DNA from: Syntrophobacterales bacterium | GTDB lineage: Bacteria > Desulfobacterota > Desulfobaccia > Desulfobaccales > 0-14-0-80-60-11 | Reading direction: 5' to 3' | NCBI GenBank assembly: GCA_023512475.1 | Contig: JAILZL010000006.1 | Coordinates: forward strand, 25,767 to 89,766 | DNA: 64,000 nt | Part shown: piece by piece, positions 17,800 to 26,594 of the stretch | Layout: each line of letters starts with the position of its first letter | Position numbering within the stretch: the stretch's first letter is position 1 | The notes under the pieces: generated by a model | Database searches by the model: none | What the model was told of the DNA's origin: nothing | The model's input: only the letters and a program-made list of their open reading frames with translations | Made by a program: the position numbers and the translations under genes

Positions 17800-19004
17800 C
17801 CCTCCTCCCGGCTGCCGGCAATCAGCCACACCGGGTTAGCCGCCGTCAGATAGGTATCCCCGGCCAGGGGGCGGCCGCGGCTCACCTGCACCTGCACCAC
17901 CTCGGGCCGGAGCCTCTCCCGGCCCAGGACCTGGCGGGCCGTCTCCAGGCTGCTGAGCAGGGTGGCGGCCACCACCACACGGCCGCCGGGTTTCAGCCGC
18001 GCCGCCGCCGCGGTCAGGATGCCGGCCAGCTCCCGGCCGCCGCCGCCCACAAAGACCCGGTCCGGGTCCGGGAGCGCCGCCAGGACCTCCGGGGCCTTCC
18101 CCTCCACCGGCAGGAGCCATACCGCGCCGAAGCGGTCCCGGTTGGCCTCGATCTGGGCCAGGCGCTCCGGCCGCCGTTCCACCGCGTATACCGTGAGCCC
18201 CGGCGCCAGCAGGCCCGCCTCCAGCCCCACGGAGCCGGAGCCGGCCCCCACATCCCATAGGGTCTGCCCGGGAAGCAGGCGCAGGAGGGCCAGGGCCACG
18301 GCCCGCACCTCCAGCTTGGTCAGCAGCCCGGCTTCATGAGCCAGAGCCTCCTCCGGCAGGCCCAGGTGCAGGGCCGCCCCGGGCTCAGGCCGCTCCACAT
18401 ACACCAGGTTCAACGGCGCAAAGACAAGCCCTTGGGCTTCGGCCGGGGTGTACCAGCCCAGGCGCTCGTCCGGTTGCCCCAGGTTTTCCAGCACCGCCAT
18501 CCGCGCCCCCGCCGCCCCCCGGGCCAGGAGTTCCCGGGCGACAACCGCCGGGGAGTTCTTCGGGTCGGTATACACAAAGAGTTTGCCGGCGGCCGCCAGG
18601 GCCGGCCCCAACTCCCGGGCGGAGCGGCCGTGCAGGCTCACCACCCGGGCGTCCTGCCAGGCCACCTGCAGGCGGGCCGCGGCGGCCTGCACCGCCGTGA
18701 GGTTGGGAAGAATCTCCACCCGCTCCCGACCGAAAATTTCCACCGCCAGGGGGCCCACTCCGTAAAAATTGGGATCCCCCGAGGCCAAGATCACCAGGCG
18801 CCGGGATCCCAGCCGGGTGGCCAGCTGCCGCAGGGTGGCGGCCACCTGCCGCTCCAGCACCACCTTTTCCGCCGGATGGTCCGGGAAGTAATCCAGCAGG
18901 CGGCGGCCCCCGGCCAGAATCTCCGCTGCGAGGAGGCGCTCCCGGGCCGTGGGGGTCAGGTCGGCGGGGGACATCCCCAGCCCCAGCACCGTCACCGGCG
19001 CCAT
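17796..19004 (-). CDS. cbiET: Fused precorrin-6Y C5,15-methyltransferase (CbiE-CbiT, CobL type)
   Basis: CbiE part MAPVTVLGLGMSPADLTPTARERLLAAEILAGGRRLLDYFP...LASGDPNFYGVG; CbiT part LLRLLPGQTLWDVGAGSGSVGLEAGLLAPG...VFVGGGGRELAGIL. Confidence 0.94.
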   Translation of the reverse strand: MAPVTVLGLGMSPADLTPTARERLLAAEILAGGRRLLDYFPDHPAEKVVLERQVAATLRQLATRLGSRRLVILASGDPNFYGVGPLAVEIFGRERVEILPNLTAVQAAAARLQVAWQDARVVSLHGRSARELGPALAAAGKLFVYTDPKNSPAVVARELLARGAAGARMAVLENLGQPDERLGWYTPAEAQGLVFAPLNLVYVERPEPGAALHLGLPEEALAHEAGLLTKLEVRAVALALLRLLPGQTLWDVGAGSGSVGLEAGLLAPGLTVYAVERRPERLAQIEANRDRFGAVWLLPVEGKAPEVLAALPDPDRVFVGGGGRELAGILTAAAARLKPGGRVVVAATLLSSLETARQVLGRERLRPEVVQVQVSRGRPLAGDTYLTAANPVWLIAGSREEG

Positions 19005-19011
19005 CTCCCCC

Positions 19012-20157
19012 CTACCCTTCCCCCTGCCACCGCCGCAGGCCGTCATAATCCAGAATCACCACGCTCAGTTGCAGCTCCGGGCCGGCATAAAGTCGGAGGG
19101 CGGTGAGCAGCCGGCCTCCCACCTCTTGGGCCACCTTCTCTTTGGCCGCTGGGGGCAGCATCTCCAGCACCTGCCGGACGGTGTTGGCCCTGGCCGCTTC
19201 CCGGGCCAGGAGGGAATCGCCCGTCGCCGCCCCTACCCACCGTCCCAGGACGGCGAAATCCACCAGGCCCCGGGAGGCGTGGGTCTGCCCGAATCCCTGG
19301 GCCATTTTCACCGCCTTGCCGAAAAAGGCCCCCACCGTCACCCGCCGGAAACCCAAATGCGCCGCCGCCCGGAGGGAAAAGCGCACATAATCGCCCATCA
19401 GCACAAAGCACTCCGGCGGCAGCTCCGGCCTCAAGCCCCGCAGGGCCGCCTCGCTTCTGCCGCCGGTGGTGAAAACCGCCTCCCGCCGGCCCTGGGCCCG
19501 GGCCACCTTGAGGGCAGCCACGATGGTGGCCCGCCAGGCGGCGTGGGAGTAAGGCCGCACCAATCCGGTGGTTCCTAAGATGGAGATGCCCCCCACAATC
19601 CCCAGGCGCGGGTTTAGGGTATGCCGGGCCAGTTCCTCCCCCCGGGGGACAAAGATTTCCAGCCGCAGCTGCAGGGGCCGGCCATGGCCGTGGGCCTCCC
19701 ACACCTGGCTCAGGGCCTGCCGCAGCATACGCCGGGGGACCGGGTTGACCGCGGGCTCGCCCACGGCCACCGGCAGCCCCGGCTTGGTCACCCGCCCCAC
19801 CCCGGGGCCGCCGGCGATCTCCAGGCGCTCCCCCGGGCCCGGCCCCGTGGCCCAGCCGACCCATACGCCGATCTCCGCCCCGTGGGTGACATCGGGGTCA
19901 TCTCCGGCGTCCTTGATGACCACAGCTTCCCCCCGGGAGCCCGCCCGGCCGTGGCGGGCCAGGGGGATGCTCAGCGTACCCCCGCCGGGGAGGGCCACCT
20001 CCACCCGGGACGGGCAGGGGAGGCCCAGGAGTTCATAAAAAGCCCCCTGGGCGGCCGCGGCGGCCGCGGTGCCGGTGGAAAAGCCGCTGCGGAGGGCCCG
20101 TCCGGCCCCCGCCGGTCGCGGGGCGTCACTCTCCGGCATCGCAGTGGGGAACACCAA
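19012..20157 (-). CDS. cbiD: Cobalt-precorrin-5B C1-methyltransferase CbiD
   Basis: LRSGFSTGTAAAAAAQGAF, VIKDAGDDPDVTHGAEIGVWV, GGISILGTTGLVRPYSHAAWRATIVAALKVA. Confidence 0.95.
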   Translation of the reverse strand: MVFPTAMPESDAPRPAGAGRALRSGFSTGTAAAAAAQGAFYELLGLPCPSRVEVALPGGGTLSIPLARHGRAGSRGEAVVIKDAGDDPDVTHGAEIGVWVGWATGPGPGERLEIAGGPGVGRVTKPGLPVAVGEPAVNPVPRRMLRQALSQVWEAHGHGRPLQLRLEIFVPRGEELARHTLNPRLGIVGGISILGTTGLVRPYSHAAWRATIVAALKVARAQGRREAVFTTGGRSEAALRGLRPELPPECFVLMGDYVRFSLRAAAHLGFRRVTVGAFFGKAVKMAQGFGQTHASRGLVDFAVLGRWVGAATGDSLLAREAARANTVRQVLEMLPPAAKEKVAQEVGGRLLTALRLYAGPELQLSVVILDYDGLRRWQGEG

Positions 20158-20177
20158 CCCTTCCTTACCCCTCCCGG

Positions 20178-20350
20178 GGACCTGGCAGCCTATTGAAACC
20201 AGCCCTCCCCGAAATCTGGCGGGATGAGGCTGGCCGATTGTGCCCCTTCGGGGAAGCCACCTCCCATTTACGGGGTTGAGGGAGGGGTTCGGGGAGAGGG
20301 GCAGGGTTCTGCGACCCTGGCTCCCTCTCCCGGATAAGCTTTTTCAACGA
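20178..20350 (+). repeat. Dispersed intergenic repeat, copy R3
   Basis: CCTGGCAGCCTATTGAAACCAGCCCTCCCCGAAATCTGGCGGGATGAGGCTGGCCGATTGTGCCCCTTCGGGGAAGCCACCTCCCATTTACGGGGTTGAGGGAGGGGTTCGGGGAGAGGGGCAGGGTTCTGCGACCCTGGCTCCCTCTCCCGGATAAGCTTTTTC; antisense to flanking cbi genes. Confidence 0.9.
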
Positions 20351-20399
20351 TCCGGGAGTGCCACCGACAGCCCCACAGGGCGGAGGCTGCCGACGGCCC

Positions 20400-21119
20400 T
20401 TACCGGTGCCTGGGTTTTTTCACAATGATCATGGAGAGATACGGCAAGGGAGCCCCTTTGAGCTCCCTCAGATCCCGGACCACCGTCTCCCCTTCCAGCC
20501 CCACCCGGCTGATGAACGTGGCGCAGTCCAGGAGATCCAGCTCCGCCAAGGCCTGGTAAATCTCGGGAAAATGGCGGTAAGTCTTGAGGATCACCACGGT
20601 GTCGGTGCGGGCCAGGGCCTCTTTGAGCCGGGCCGCGCCCAAAGCCCCGGAGACCACGTAAAAAGACTCCTCCCCTTCGGAGAGGGGGGTCTGGCTCAAG
20701 GCCGCGGCGGCGCTGTAGGAGGTCACCCCCGGGATGGTCACCACCGTGAGATCCGGCTGCAGCTGCTTCAAGGTCTTCAGAAGATAGCCGAAGGTGGAAT
20801 AGGTGAGGGGGTCCCCCAGGGTGACGAAGGCGGCGTCCTGCCCCTCTTTCAGCGCCGCCAGCACCCGGCGGGCGTTTTGCTCCCAGGCCGCCGCCAGGAT
20901 CTCCGGATCCTTGGTCATGGGGAAGGGCAGGTTTTCAATGCCGGCGCCGTTTAAGTGGCAGCGCACGATGTTCAGGGCGATGCTGTAGGTATTCTTGGAG
21001 GAGGCGGCGGCAAAGATCCGGGGCACCTGCTTCAGAATTTTCAGGGCTTTCAGGGTGATGAGCTCTGGATCCCCCGGCCCGACCCCGATGCCGTAGAGGG
21101 TTCCCGTCCTAGTCGTCAT
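20400..21119 (-). CDS. cbiL: Precorrin-2 C20-methyltransferase CbiL/CobI
   Basis: MTTRTGTLYGIGVGPGDPELITLKALKILKQVPRIFAAASSKNTYSIALNIV, FVTLGDPLTYSTFGYLLKTL, IPGVTSYSAAAAL. Confidence 0.95.
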   Translation of the reverse strand: MTTRTGTLYGIGVGPGDPELITLKALKILKQVPRIFAAASSKNTYSIALNIVRCHLNGAGIENLPFPMTKDPEILAAAWEQNARRVLAALKEGQDAAFVTLGDPLTYSTFGYLLKTLKQLQPDLTVVTIPGVTSYSAAAALSQTPLSEGEESFYVVSGALGAARLKEALARTDTVVILKTYRHFPEIYQALAELDLLDCATFISRVGLEGETVVRDLRELKGAPLPYLSMIIVKKPRHR

Positions 21120-21753
21120 GGCCGCCTTCCTCCAGGGCCAGGATGGCCAGGGCATTCACCACGCTGGCGGCCACCGCCGAGCCGCCTTTGCGCCCCAGCG
21201 CGGTGATATGGGGATAGTCGGTGCGGCTCAGGGCCTCCTTGGCCTCCGCGGCGTTGACAAAGCCCACCGGCAGGCCCACGATGAGGGCCGGCGGCGGCGC
21301 GCCCTGGTCCAGCAACTCCAGCAGGCGCCACAGGGCCGTGGGCGCGTTGCCGATGGCCACAATGCCCCCGGCCACCGCCGGCAGCAGCCGCTCCATGGCC
21401 ACCGCCGCCCGGGTGAGACCGCGCCTTGGGGCTTCGGCCGCCACGTCCGGGGCATCCATGAGGCAGCGCACCTCCACTCCCAGCCGGCGCAGACGCCCGG
21501 TGGAGATGCCTGCGGCCAGCATGCGGGTGTCCGTGGCCACCGGCCGGCCCCGGCGCAAGGCCGCCACCCCGGCGGCCACGGCCCGGGGGTGAATGCGGGT
21601 CTGGGTCAGGTAATCGAAATCGGCGGTGGTATGGATCATGCGGCGCACCACCAGCCAAACCTCCGGGGCGAAGCCGTGCTTCCCGGCTTCCGCCTCGATG
21701 CGCCGGAAACTCTCCGCTTCTATCTCCCCCGGGGGGAGTCGCCAGGCAGGCAT
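21109..21753 (-). CDS. cbiC: Precorrin-8X methylmutase CbiC/CobH
   Basis: MIHTTADFDYLTQTRIHPRAVAAGVAALRRGRPVATDTRMLAAGI, IVAIGNAPTALWRLLELL, GLPVGFVNAAEAKEAL. Confidence 0.96.
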   Translation of the reverse strand: MPAWRLPPGEIEAESFRRIEAEAGKHGFAPEVWLVVRRMIHTTADFDYLTQTRIHPRAVAAGVAALRRGRPVATDTRMLAAGISTGRLRRLGVEVRCLMDAPDVAAEAPRRGLTRAAVAMERLLPAVAGGIVAIGNAPTALWRLLELLDQGAPPPALIVGLPVGFVNAAEAKEALSRTDYPHITALGRKGGSAVAASVVNALAILALEEGGHDD

Positions 21754-21881
21754 GGCATCTCCTCAGGTGTGAACGGGCGGCCCCACCGGCAGGGGGCGGG
21801 CCCTCAGTCTCCGGCCCCCGGCCCGGCACTACCGCCAGCCAGCATGTTATAGATAAAAAACTATTAAATTTAGTAAGTTAC

Positions 21882-23273
21882 TTAATTATTTTTATAACTG
21901 TTCTTAAATTTCTTGCAGGCCGCCACCAAGGCCGCCGCCGCCACCGGCTGGCTCCCAAAATGCAGGTGAATGTAACTCGCCAGGATATTCCCCCGGGTAT
22001 AGCCTTCCCGGGAGCCGGCGCCTCCCCGCCGCGGGGTGATGCAATACACCCGCTCCAGGGCCGCGTCCGCGGCCACGATGTCCGAATAATGAAATTCGTG
22101 CCCCCGGAGCACGGTCCCCGCCGGCCCCAGCAGAGTGTCGGCCGCCAGGGTGACCTCCCGGTAGCCCAGGGCCGCCAGGCGGGGGCGCAGGCGGAATCTC
22201 AGGGGCAGAATCCCGGCCATGGCGTGGGCGGTGCCCTGAAGATCCCGGATCTCCTCTCCCAGATACATCAGGCCGCCACACTCGGCATAGATGGGCAGCC
22301 CCGCCGCAGCCTTCGCCCTCAGGTCGGCCAGAAAGGCGGTGTTGGCGGCCAGCTCCGCCGCGGCCAGCTCCGGATAGCCGCCCCCGAAATACAGACCGTG
22401 CACCTCCGGGGGCAGGGCGCGGTCCTGAAGGGGGGAAAATGCCACCAGCTCGGCGCCGCTGAGGCGCAGCCACTCCAGATTGTCCGGGTAGTAGAAGCAG
22501 AAGGCCCGATCCCGGGCCACCCCCAGGCGCACCTCCGGCGGGGGGGCCGCCTGAGGCGGCTGGGGGGGCAACGGCACCTCCGGCAGGGCGGCCCAGAGCC
22601 CCTCCAGGTCCAGGTGGGCCTCCACCAGATCCGCCAGCCGCTCCAGGTACTTAGGGGACAAAGGGTGATCCTCCGCGGTGGTCAGACCCAGGTGGCGCTC
22701 CGGAATCCCCACACCCTCTTCCCGGGGGACCCCCCCCAGGCAGGGGACCTGGGGGACCTGGGCCATCGCCTCCCGGAGGTATTCCAGATGCGCCGGGCTG
22801 CCCACCCGGTTGAAGACCACCCCGGCGAGGCAGAGCTCCGGGTCAAAGGAGGCAAAGCCCAGTACCAGGGCGGCGGCGCTCCGGGCCAGGGAGCGGGCAT
22901 CCACCACCAGCAGCACCGGCAGCCGGAGCCACTTGGCCATCTGGGCGGTGGAGCCGGCCTCGCTTTGGCCGTCCAGCCCGTCAAAGAGGCCCATCACCCC
23001 CTCCACCACCGCCACCTGGGCCCCCGCGGCCCAGCGGGCGAACACGGCCAGATTTTCCTCCCGGGGGAGCATCCAGCCGTCCAGGGTGGCGGAAGGACGG
23101 CCGGCCGCCTGGGTATGATGCCCGGGGTCAATGAAATCCGGGCCCACCTTGAAGGGCTGCACCACCAGGCCCCGGCGACGGAAGGCGGCAATGAGTCCCA
23201 ATGTGAGGGTGGTCTTGCCCACGCCGCTCATGGCGCCGGCCACCACCAGCCCCCGGAGGGCGGCCTGGCTCAC
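21882..23273 (-). CDS. cbiA: Cobyrinic acid a,c-diamide synthase CbiA/CobB
   Basis: VVAGAMSGVGKTTLTLGLIAAFRRRGLVVQPFKVGPDFIDPGHHTQAAGRPSATLDGWML, VEGVMGLFDGL, YAECGGLMYLGEEI, ILASYIHLHFGSQP. Confidence 0.95.
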   Translation of the reverse strand: MSQAALRGLVVAGAMSGVGKTTLTLGLIAAFRRRGLVVQPFKVGPDFIDPGHHTQAAGRPSATLDGWMLPREENLAVFARWAAGAQVAVVEGVMGLFDGLDGQSEAGSTAQMAKWLRLPVLLVVDARSLARSAAALVLGFASFDPELCLAGVVFNRVGSPAHLEYLREAMAQVPQVPCLGGVPREEGVGIPERHLGLTTAEDHPLSPKYLERLADLVEAHLDLEGLWAALPEVPLPPQPPQAAPPPEVRLGVARDRAFCFYYPDNLEWLRLSGAELVAFSPLQDRALPPEVHGLYFGGGYPELAAAELAANTAFLADLRAKAAAGLPIYAECGGLMYLGEEIRDLQGTAHAMAGILPLRFRLRPRLAALGYREVTLAADTLLGPAGTVLRGHEFHYSDIVAADAALERVYCITPRRGGAGSREGYTRGNILASYIHLHFGSQPVAAAALVAACKKFKNSYKNN

Positions 23274-24163
23274 GGGGCCCCCTCCCCGGCGCCCCCGCCG
23301 TGCAGATAACGGGCCAGGAGCTCCACCGCGGCCACCGCCCGGGGCCCGGGCCGGGAAAACATCTCCTCCTCCACCATCAGCACCCGGCCTTGTTTCACGG
23401 CCGCCAGCTCCTGGAAGTTGGGCCGGGTGTGAATATCCTGGGGGCTTTTGTTCATGGGCCCCCGTTGAATGACATAGACCTCGGGGTTGAGGGCCAGCAG
23501 CGCCTCCAGACTGAAGGGCACCAGCTTCTGGGGGTGGGTGAGGACGTTTTCCCCTCCGGCCCGGGTGATGATGTCGTTCACCAGAGAGCCCCGGCCGGCG
23601 CCCAGGAGATTGGGATAGCGCACCTCAAAGAACACGGTGGGCCGGGGCTTGCCCGCCACCTCCCGGGCCACCTGGCCCAGCCGGGTCTCCAGCTGCGCCA
23701 CCAGGGTGTGCGCCGCCGTCTCCCGGCCGGTCAGGGTCCCCAGGCGCCGGATGGTGGCGAACAACCCGGCAAAATCCCGGGGATCGAAGAGGGCCACCGG
23801 CACCCCCTCGGCCGTGAGCCGGGCCAGAGCCGGCAGGCCCTTGGCCACCCCGCCCTGCACCACCAGATCCGGCTTCAATGCCAGGATCATCTCCACGTTG
23901 GGCTGCAGGTGCGTGCCCACGGTGGGCACCCCCTCCACGGTGCGGTCGCCCTGGATGCGGCCCACCAGGCGGTCGGCCATCCCCAGGGCCGCCAGGATGT
24001 CCGTGAGCCCGCCTGCCAGGGAGATGATCCGCTGCGGCGGCGCCGGCAGGCGCACCACCTGACCCCGGTCGTCCTGAACGGTCAGGACGGCGGGAGCAGC
24101 CAGCCGGGGCGCCAGACTGAGGAGCCCCGCCAGGAGCCCGAAGACCAAGGCCCGGCGTCTCAC
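23270..24163 (-). CDS. btuF: Cobalamin ABC transporter substrate-binding protein (BtuF-like)
   Basis: RIISLAGGLTDILAALGMADRLVGRIQGDR...VPTVGTHLQPNVEMILALKPDLVV; next to BtuC/BtuD and under a cobalamin riboswitch. Confidence 0.88.
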   Translation of the reverse strand: MRRRALVFGLLAGLLSLAPRLAAPAVLTVQDDRGQVVRLPAPPQRIISLAGGLTDILAALGMADRLVGRIQGDRTVEGVPTVGTHLQPNVEMILALKPDLVVQGGVAKGLPALARLTAEGVPVALFDPRDFAGLFATIRRLGTLTGRETAAHTLVAQLETRLGQVAREVAGKPRPTVFFEVRYPNLLGAGRGSLVNDIITRAGGENVLTHPQKLVPFSLEALLALNPEVYVIQRGPMNKSPQDIHTRPNFQELAAVKQGRVLMVEEEMFSRPGPRAVAAVELLARYLHGGGAGEGAP

Positions 24164-24969
24164 GACGCGCCCCCTGAGGCCGCCTTGGCCACCCCGGTCG
24201 GATGCAGGGGCAGGGTCAGGGCGTACGGACGGCCGTAGCCCGGATGCATGATCACCTCCATGGGGGTGTCATAGACCCGCTCCAGGGTGGCGGCCGTAAA
24301 CACCGCCTCGGTGGGGCCGTCTTCCAGCAGGCGCCCCTCCTTGAGAAACATCAGCCGCCGGCAGTAGAGGGCCGCCAGGTTCAGATCGTGCAGGGCGCAG
24401 ATGACGGTGAGGCCCTCCCGGTTGAGGCGGCTTATCAGTTCAAAGATCTCCACCTTCTTGCGCACATCCAAAGAGGAGGTGGCTTCGTCCAGAAGCAACA
24501 CCGCCGGCTCTTGGGCCAAGGCCCGGGCAATGATCACCCGCTGGCGCTCCCCCCCGGAGATGCCGGTCACCGGCCGGTCCGTAAACTCCGCCGTGGTGGT
24601 CTCCCGCATGGCCCACAAGGCCGTGGCCAGATCCGCCTCCGTCAGGCTGAAGGCCCGGCGCCGGTGGGGGTAGCGGCCCATGAGCACGATCTCCAGGCAG
24701 GTGAAGGGAAAGCGGATTTCGGTGGATTGCGGCACCACAGCCAGGGTGCGGGCCCGCCGCCGGCTGCCCAGGGCGGCCAGGGGCTCGCCGTTCAGGAGAA
24801 TCTGGCCTTCCCGGGGCCGCAATAATCCGGCCAGGGCGTGGATGAGGGTGGTCTTGCCGCTGCCGTTGGGGCCCAACAGCCCCACAAATTCCCCGGGCCG
24901 GACCGCGAAACTGAGCCGGTGGAGCACCGGCCTCTCATAACCCAGAGTGAGGTCGTTGACCTGAATCAC
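24160..24969 (-). CDS. btuD: Cobalamin/iron-siderophore-type ABC transporter ATPase (BtuD-like)
   Basis: GTG start VIQVNDLTLGYERPVLHRLSFAVRPGEFVGLLGPNGSGKTTLIHALAG, ISGGERQRVIIARALAQEPAVLLLDEATSSLD; 4-bp overlap with btuC. Confidence 0.92.
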   Translation of the reverse strand: MIQVNDLTLGYERPVLHRLSFAVRPGEFVGLLGPNGSGKTTLIHALAGLLRPREGQILLNGEPLAALGSRRRARTLAVVPQSTEIRFPFTCLEIVLMGRYPHRRRAFSLTEADLATALWAMRETTTAEFTDRPVTGISGGERQRVIIARALAQEPAVLLLDEATSSLDVRKKVEIFELISRLNREGLTVICALHDLNLAALYCRRLMFLKEGRLLEDGPTEAVFTAATLERVYDTPMEVIMHPGYGRPYALTLPLHPTGVAKAASGGAS

Positions 24970-26066
24970 CAGATCCCCCTGGCCCGCCGGGTCTTCAGCA
25001 GATAAAAGAAAAAAGGTCCCCCCAGGAGGGCGGTGACCACGCCCACCGGCAGCTCCTGCCCGCTGGCCAGGAGATTGCGGGCCACCACATCCGCCCAGAT
25101 GAGGGTGAGGGCCCCCCCGAGACCGGAGAGCAGGAGCAGACGGCCATGGGCCGGCCCCAGCCACATGCGCATGACATGGGGCACCACCAGCCCCACAAAG
25201 CCGATGACGCCGCTCACTGCCACCGCGCCGGCGGTGAGGAGGGAGGCCCCCACCAACAGGATCAGCCGCACCCGGGTCACCGCCACTCCCAGGAAGTGGG
25301 AGTGCTCCTCCCCCAGGGCCAGGATATCCAGCTCCCGGGCATAGCGGGCAAGAAGCACCACCCCCGCCAGGGCATACGGCAGCAGCAGCCCCACATGCAC
25401 CCAGCCCCGGCCGGAAAAACTCCCCATGATCCAAAAGACGATGGCGGAGAGGGACTCCTCATCCAAGCTCTTGATGAGGCTGATGAGGGCGGAGAGGAAG
25501 GTGCTCACCACGATGCCCGCCAGGATCAGGGTTTCCTTGCGCACCCGGCCGCCCTCCCGGGAGAGCACCAGCACCGCGCCCAAAGCCCCCAGGGCCCCGG
25601 CCAGCGCCCCCAGAGGCAGGGGACTCAAGCCCCAGAAACTGCCCCCGACGCCCAGCAGCACCAAAAGCGCCACCCCAAAGGCCCCGCCGGTGGAGACCCC
25701 CAGGGTGAAGGGGTCCGCCAGGGGATTGAGGAGCAGGCCTTGGAACACCACCCCGGCCACCGCCAGGCAGGCCCCCACCAGGGCGGCCAGCATGACCCGG
25801 GAAAAGCGGATGCCCCAGACCACCACGTCGGTGGTGCGGTCCACCGTGGCCGGCGCCAGCCCCAGTTTGGCCAGCAGCACCGCCCCGATGGCTTCCCAAC
25901 CCACCTCCAGGCGGCCCAGGCGCACCGCCAGGGCCAGCGACAGCACGAGGGCGCCGCTCAGCAGCAACACGGCCGCGGCAAACTGCCGCCGGCCTCGCCG
26001 GTGCCGGGCCAGCGTCCGGGCCAGGGCCTCCCCCCCTGCCGTTACCGACGTCACCGCCTCGGGCAT
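24966..26066 (-). CDS. btuC: FecCD-family ABC transporter permease (BtuC-like)
   Basis: GACLAVAGVVFQGLLLNPLADPFTLGVSTGGAFGVALLVLL, AVAVSGVIGFVGLVVPHVMRMWLGPAHGRLLLLS, LPVGVVTALLGGPFFFYLL. Confidence 0.93.
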   Translation of the reverse strand: MPEAVTSVTAGGEALARTLARHRRGRRQFAAAVLLLSGALVLSLALAVRLGRLEVGWEAIGAVLLAKLGLAPATVDRTTDVVVWGIRFSRVMLAALVGACLAVAGVVFQGLLLNPLADPFTLGVSTGGAFGVALLVLLGVGGSFWGLSPLPLGALAGALGALGAVLVLSREGGRVRKETLILAGIVVSTFLSALISLIKSLDEESLSAIVFWIMGSFSGRGWVHVGLLLPYALAGVVLLARYARELDILALGEEHSHFLGVAVTRVRLILLVGASLLTAGAVAVSGVIGFVGLVVPHVMRMWLGPAHGRLLLLSGLGGALTLIWADVVARNLLASGQELPVGVVTALLGGPFFFYLLKTRRARGIW

Positions 26067-26077
26067 CCCCTCCCTAT

Positions 26078-26138
26078 AAAAAAATCCTTAAGCCCGGAAA
26101 GGACTTAAGGATGCACCCAGTTTGCTTGTCCTTAAGAT
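26078..26138 (-). terminator. Riboswitch expression platform: intrinsic terminator with competing antiterminator arm
   Basis: Reverse strand ATCTTAAGGACAAGCAAACTGGGTGCATCCTTAAGTCCTTTCCGGGCTTAAGGATTTTTTTATAGGGAGGGGATG: stem ATCCTTAAG/CTTAAGGAT plus U-tract just before the btuC SD and ATG; upstream CTTAAGGA arm can pair instead with TCCTTAAG. Confidence 0.85.
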
Positions 26139-26203
26139 CGGAGCCGCTTGTCCAGGGCGACTCCCATGCCTGGGCCCTCGTCATCCGCGAGGGGGTCCAG
26201 ACC

Positions 26204-26362
26204 GTCGGGCAGGTCTTCTGGCTTCCGGATCTTCCTACTGCCTGCGCCTTCCCATCCCCCTAAAGAGGGACAGTGGCATCCTGCAGGGTTCGTCCCCGGT
26301 CACAGCGGCGGGACCGCGACGGCTCTTCCGTCTTCCCTTTTACATCCCGAAGGATACCCGAC
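26204..26362 (-). ncRNA. Cobalamin (B12) riboswitch aptamer
   Basis: Reverse strand GTAAAAGGGAAGACGG...CGCGGTCCCGCCGCTGTGACCGG...GATGCCACTG...GATGGGAAGGCGCAGG...GAAGCCAGAAGACCTGCCCGAC: cobalamin riboswitch hallmarks; closing helix GTCGGG (26362-26357) / CCCGAC (26209-26204). Confidence 0.95.
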
Positions 26363-26594
26363 TGCCGCTTATAGTACTCCCGGAAGCCGGGCTTGTCAAA
26401 GGAAAAAAGGCGGAGCAGACACCGGGGCCGGCAGGGACAGGCGGGGCATCTGAGCCGGGATGCGCAGGTTTTCTGCCGCCTTCGCCGGGGTGCGGGTCCG
26501 GAGCCCTGGCCGCGCAGGCGCCCCCTCCGGGGGATGCGGGCCCTCTCCCCCTCCCTGTGCCCTCATAGGGTTGGGGGCAAGGCGGTTTCCACCC

